The notes beneath the pieces are model-generated. The model was not told the DNA's origin. It made no database searches and was given only the letters and a program-made list of their open reading frames with translations. A DNA stretch of 22,596 nt from Coemansia sp. RSA 922 (lineage: Eukaryota; Kickxellomycota; Kickxellomycetes; Kickxellales; Kickxellaceae). Position 1 is the first letter of the stretch. Each line of letters starts with the position of its first letter. The position numbers and the translations under genes are program-made. The stretch spans positions 1-22,596 of the forward strand of contig JANBQS010000287.1 of NCBI GenBank assembly GCA_027577415.1, in the 5' to 3' direction. Below are positions 22,474 through 22,596 of this stretch, piece by piece.

Positions 22474-22596
22474 TTAGTGGGTGTAGATATAGGGGAATAC
22501 ACGACAGATATAGCGTAGCTTGAAAGGAATATCCTTGACCAAACAATAATGGCCCATCATAAGGACGACCAAATAGACGAGACCCAAAGACGCCAT
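22474..22596 (-). CDS. C-terminal end of a membrane-like protein (partial, runs off window)
   Basis: On the minus strand the frame is open from the window edge to TAA at 22474-22476 and encodes 40 residues: a hydrophobic segment (LGLVYLVVLMMGHYCLV) followed by a basic-aromatic end (DIPFKLRYICRVF and then PYIYTH). The codons at the very edge read ATG GCG, so it could begin there, but a gene continuing beyond the window is more likely. The hydrophobic helix and short cytosolic-type tail suggest the last membrane segment of an integral membrane protein. I do not recognise the family, and the coding status is moderately uncertain because the piece is short. Confidence 0.4.
   Translation of the reverse strand: MASLGLVYLVVLMMGHYCLVKDIPFKLRYICRVFPYIYTH

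Noticed and set aside
1..22596. tRNA, rRNA or CRISPR features
   Set aside because: Reading both strands I found no cloverleaf-like tRNA with A and B boxes, no rRNA-like sequence, and no regularly spaced direct repeats with unique spacers.

Overview
The window looks like nuclear DNA of a filamentous, probably early-diverging fungus. The evidence is gene content: a two-pore TOK-type outward K+ channel (fungal), a DUF3605 protein (fungal), a Nop12/RBM34 nucleolar RNA-binding protein, a MAT-type HMG-box protein, mitochondrial GatC and a secreted GH37 trehalase homologue. Genes are nearly intronless and closely packed. The single intron I can support is 84 bp with GT..AG ends and a CTAAT-like branch site. 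TATA boxes sit about 100-130 bp before several start codons. I lean towards a Zoopagomycota/Kickxellomycotina-like lineage, but that is a guess.

Layout. 1-3746: the 3' part of an unrecognised gene with a SUMO-interaction-like motif, then Nop12, then a secreted Pro/Gln-rich protein made of ~38-residue Cys repeats. 3747-9640: an AT-rich accessory island. It holds a decayed 5' piece of an HD-phosphohydrolase gene, three small paralogous genes (called A, B and C here) with recognisably duplicated promoters, one intact spliced HD-phosphohydrolase gene, a broken Fanzor (eukaryotic TnpB-like RNA-guided nuclease) relic, and a decayed 3' end of a second HD gene. 10042-13980: the TOK channel convergent with a DUF3605 gene. 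15004-17169: a secreted GH37 trehalase homologue that appears to have lost both catalytic acids. 18070-20735: an HMG-box protein, mitochondrial GatC and a GT25-like type II membrane protein, all on the plus strand. 21162-22040: a fourth member (D) of the small family on the minus strand with the same promoter architecture. 22474-end: the C-terminal end of a minus-strand membrane-like protein.

The most interesting system is the A-D family. These are four divergent proteins of 115-138 residues that I cannot place in a known family. They share an N-terminal ~95-residue module with a beta-beta-alpha-beta-beta pattern ending in an aromatic/hydrophobic 'FVF' strand, reminiscent of a ubiquitin-like fold (for example the ULD of Atg11/FIP200 or TBK1). 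Their tails diverge: B is acidic and D ends in a candidate SUMO-interaction motif. All four promoters carry a conserved box next to the TATA element, and three (A, C and D) carry a second conserved upstream block, which is doubled in C. This points to a recently expanding, co-regulated, lineage-specific family in a turnover-prone region that also contains mobile-element and gene-decay relics.

I saw no tRNA, rRNA or CRISPR array. All family assignments were made by reading the sequence, without database searches.
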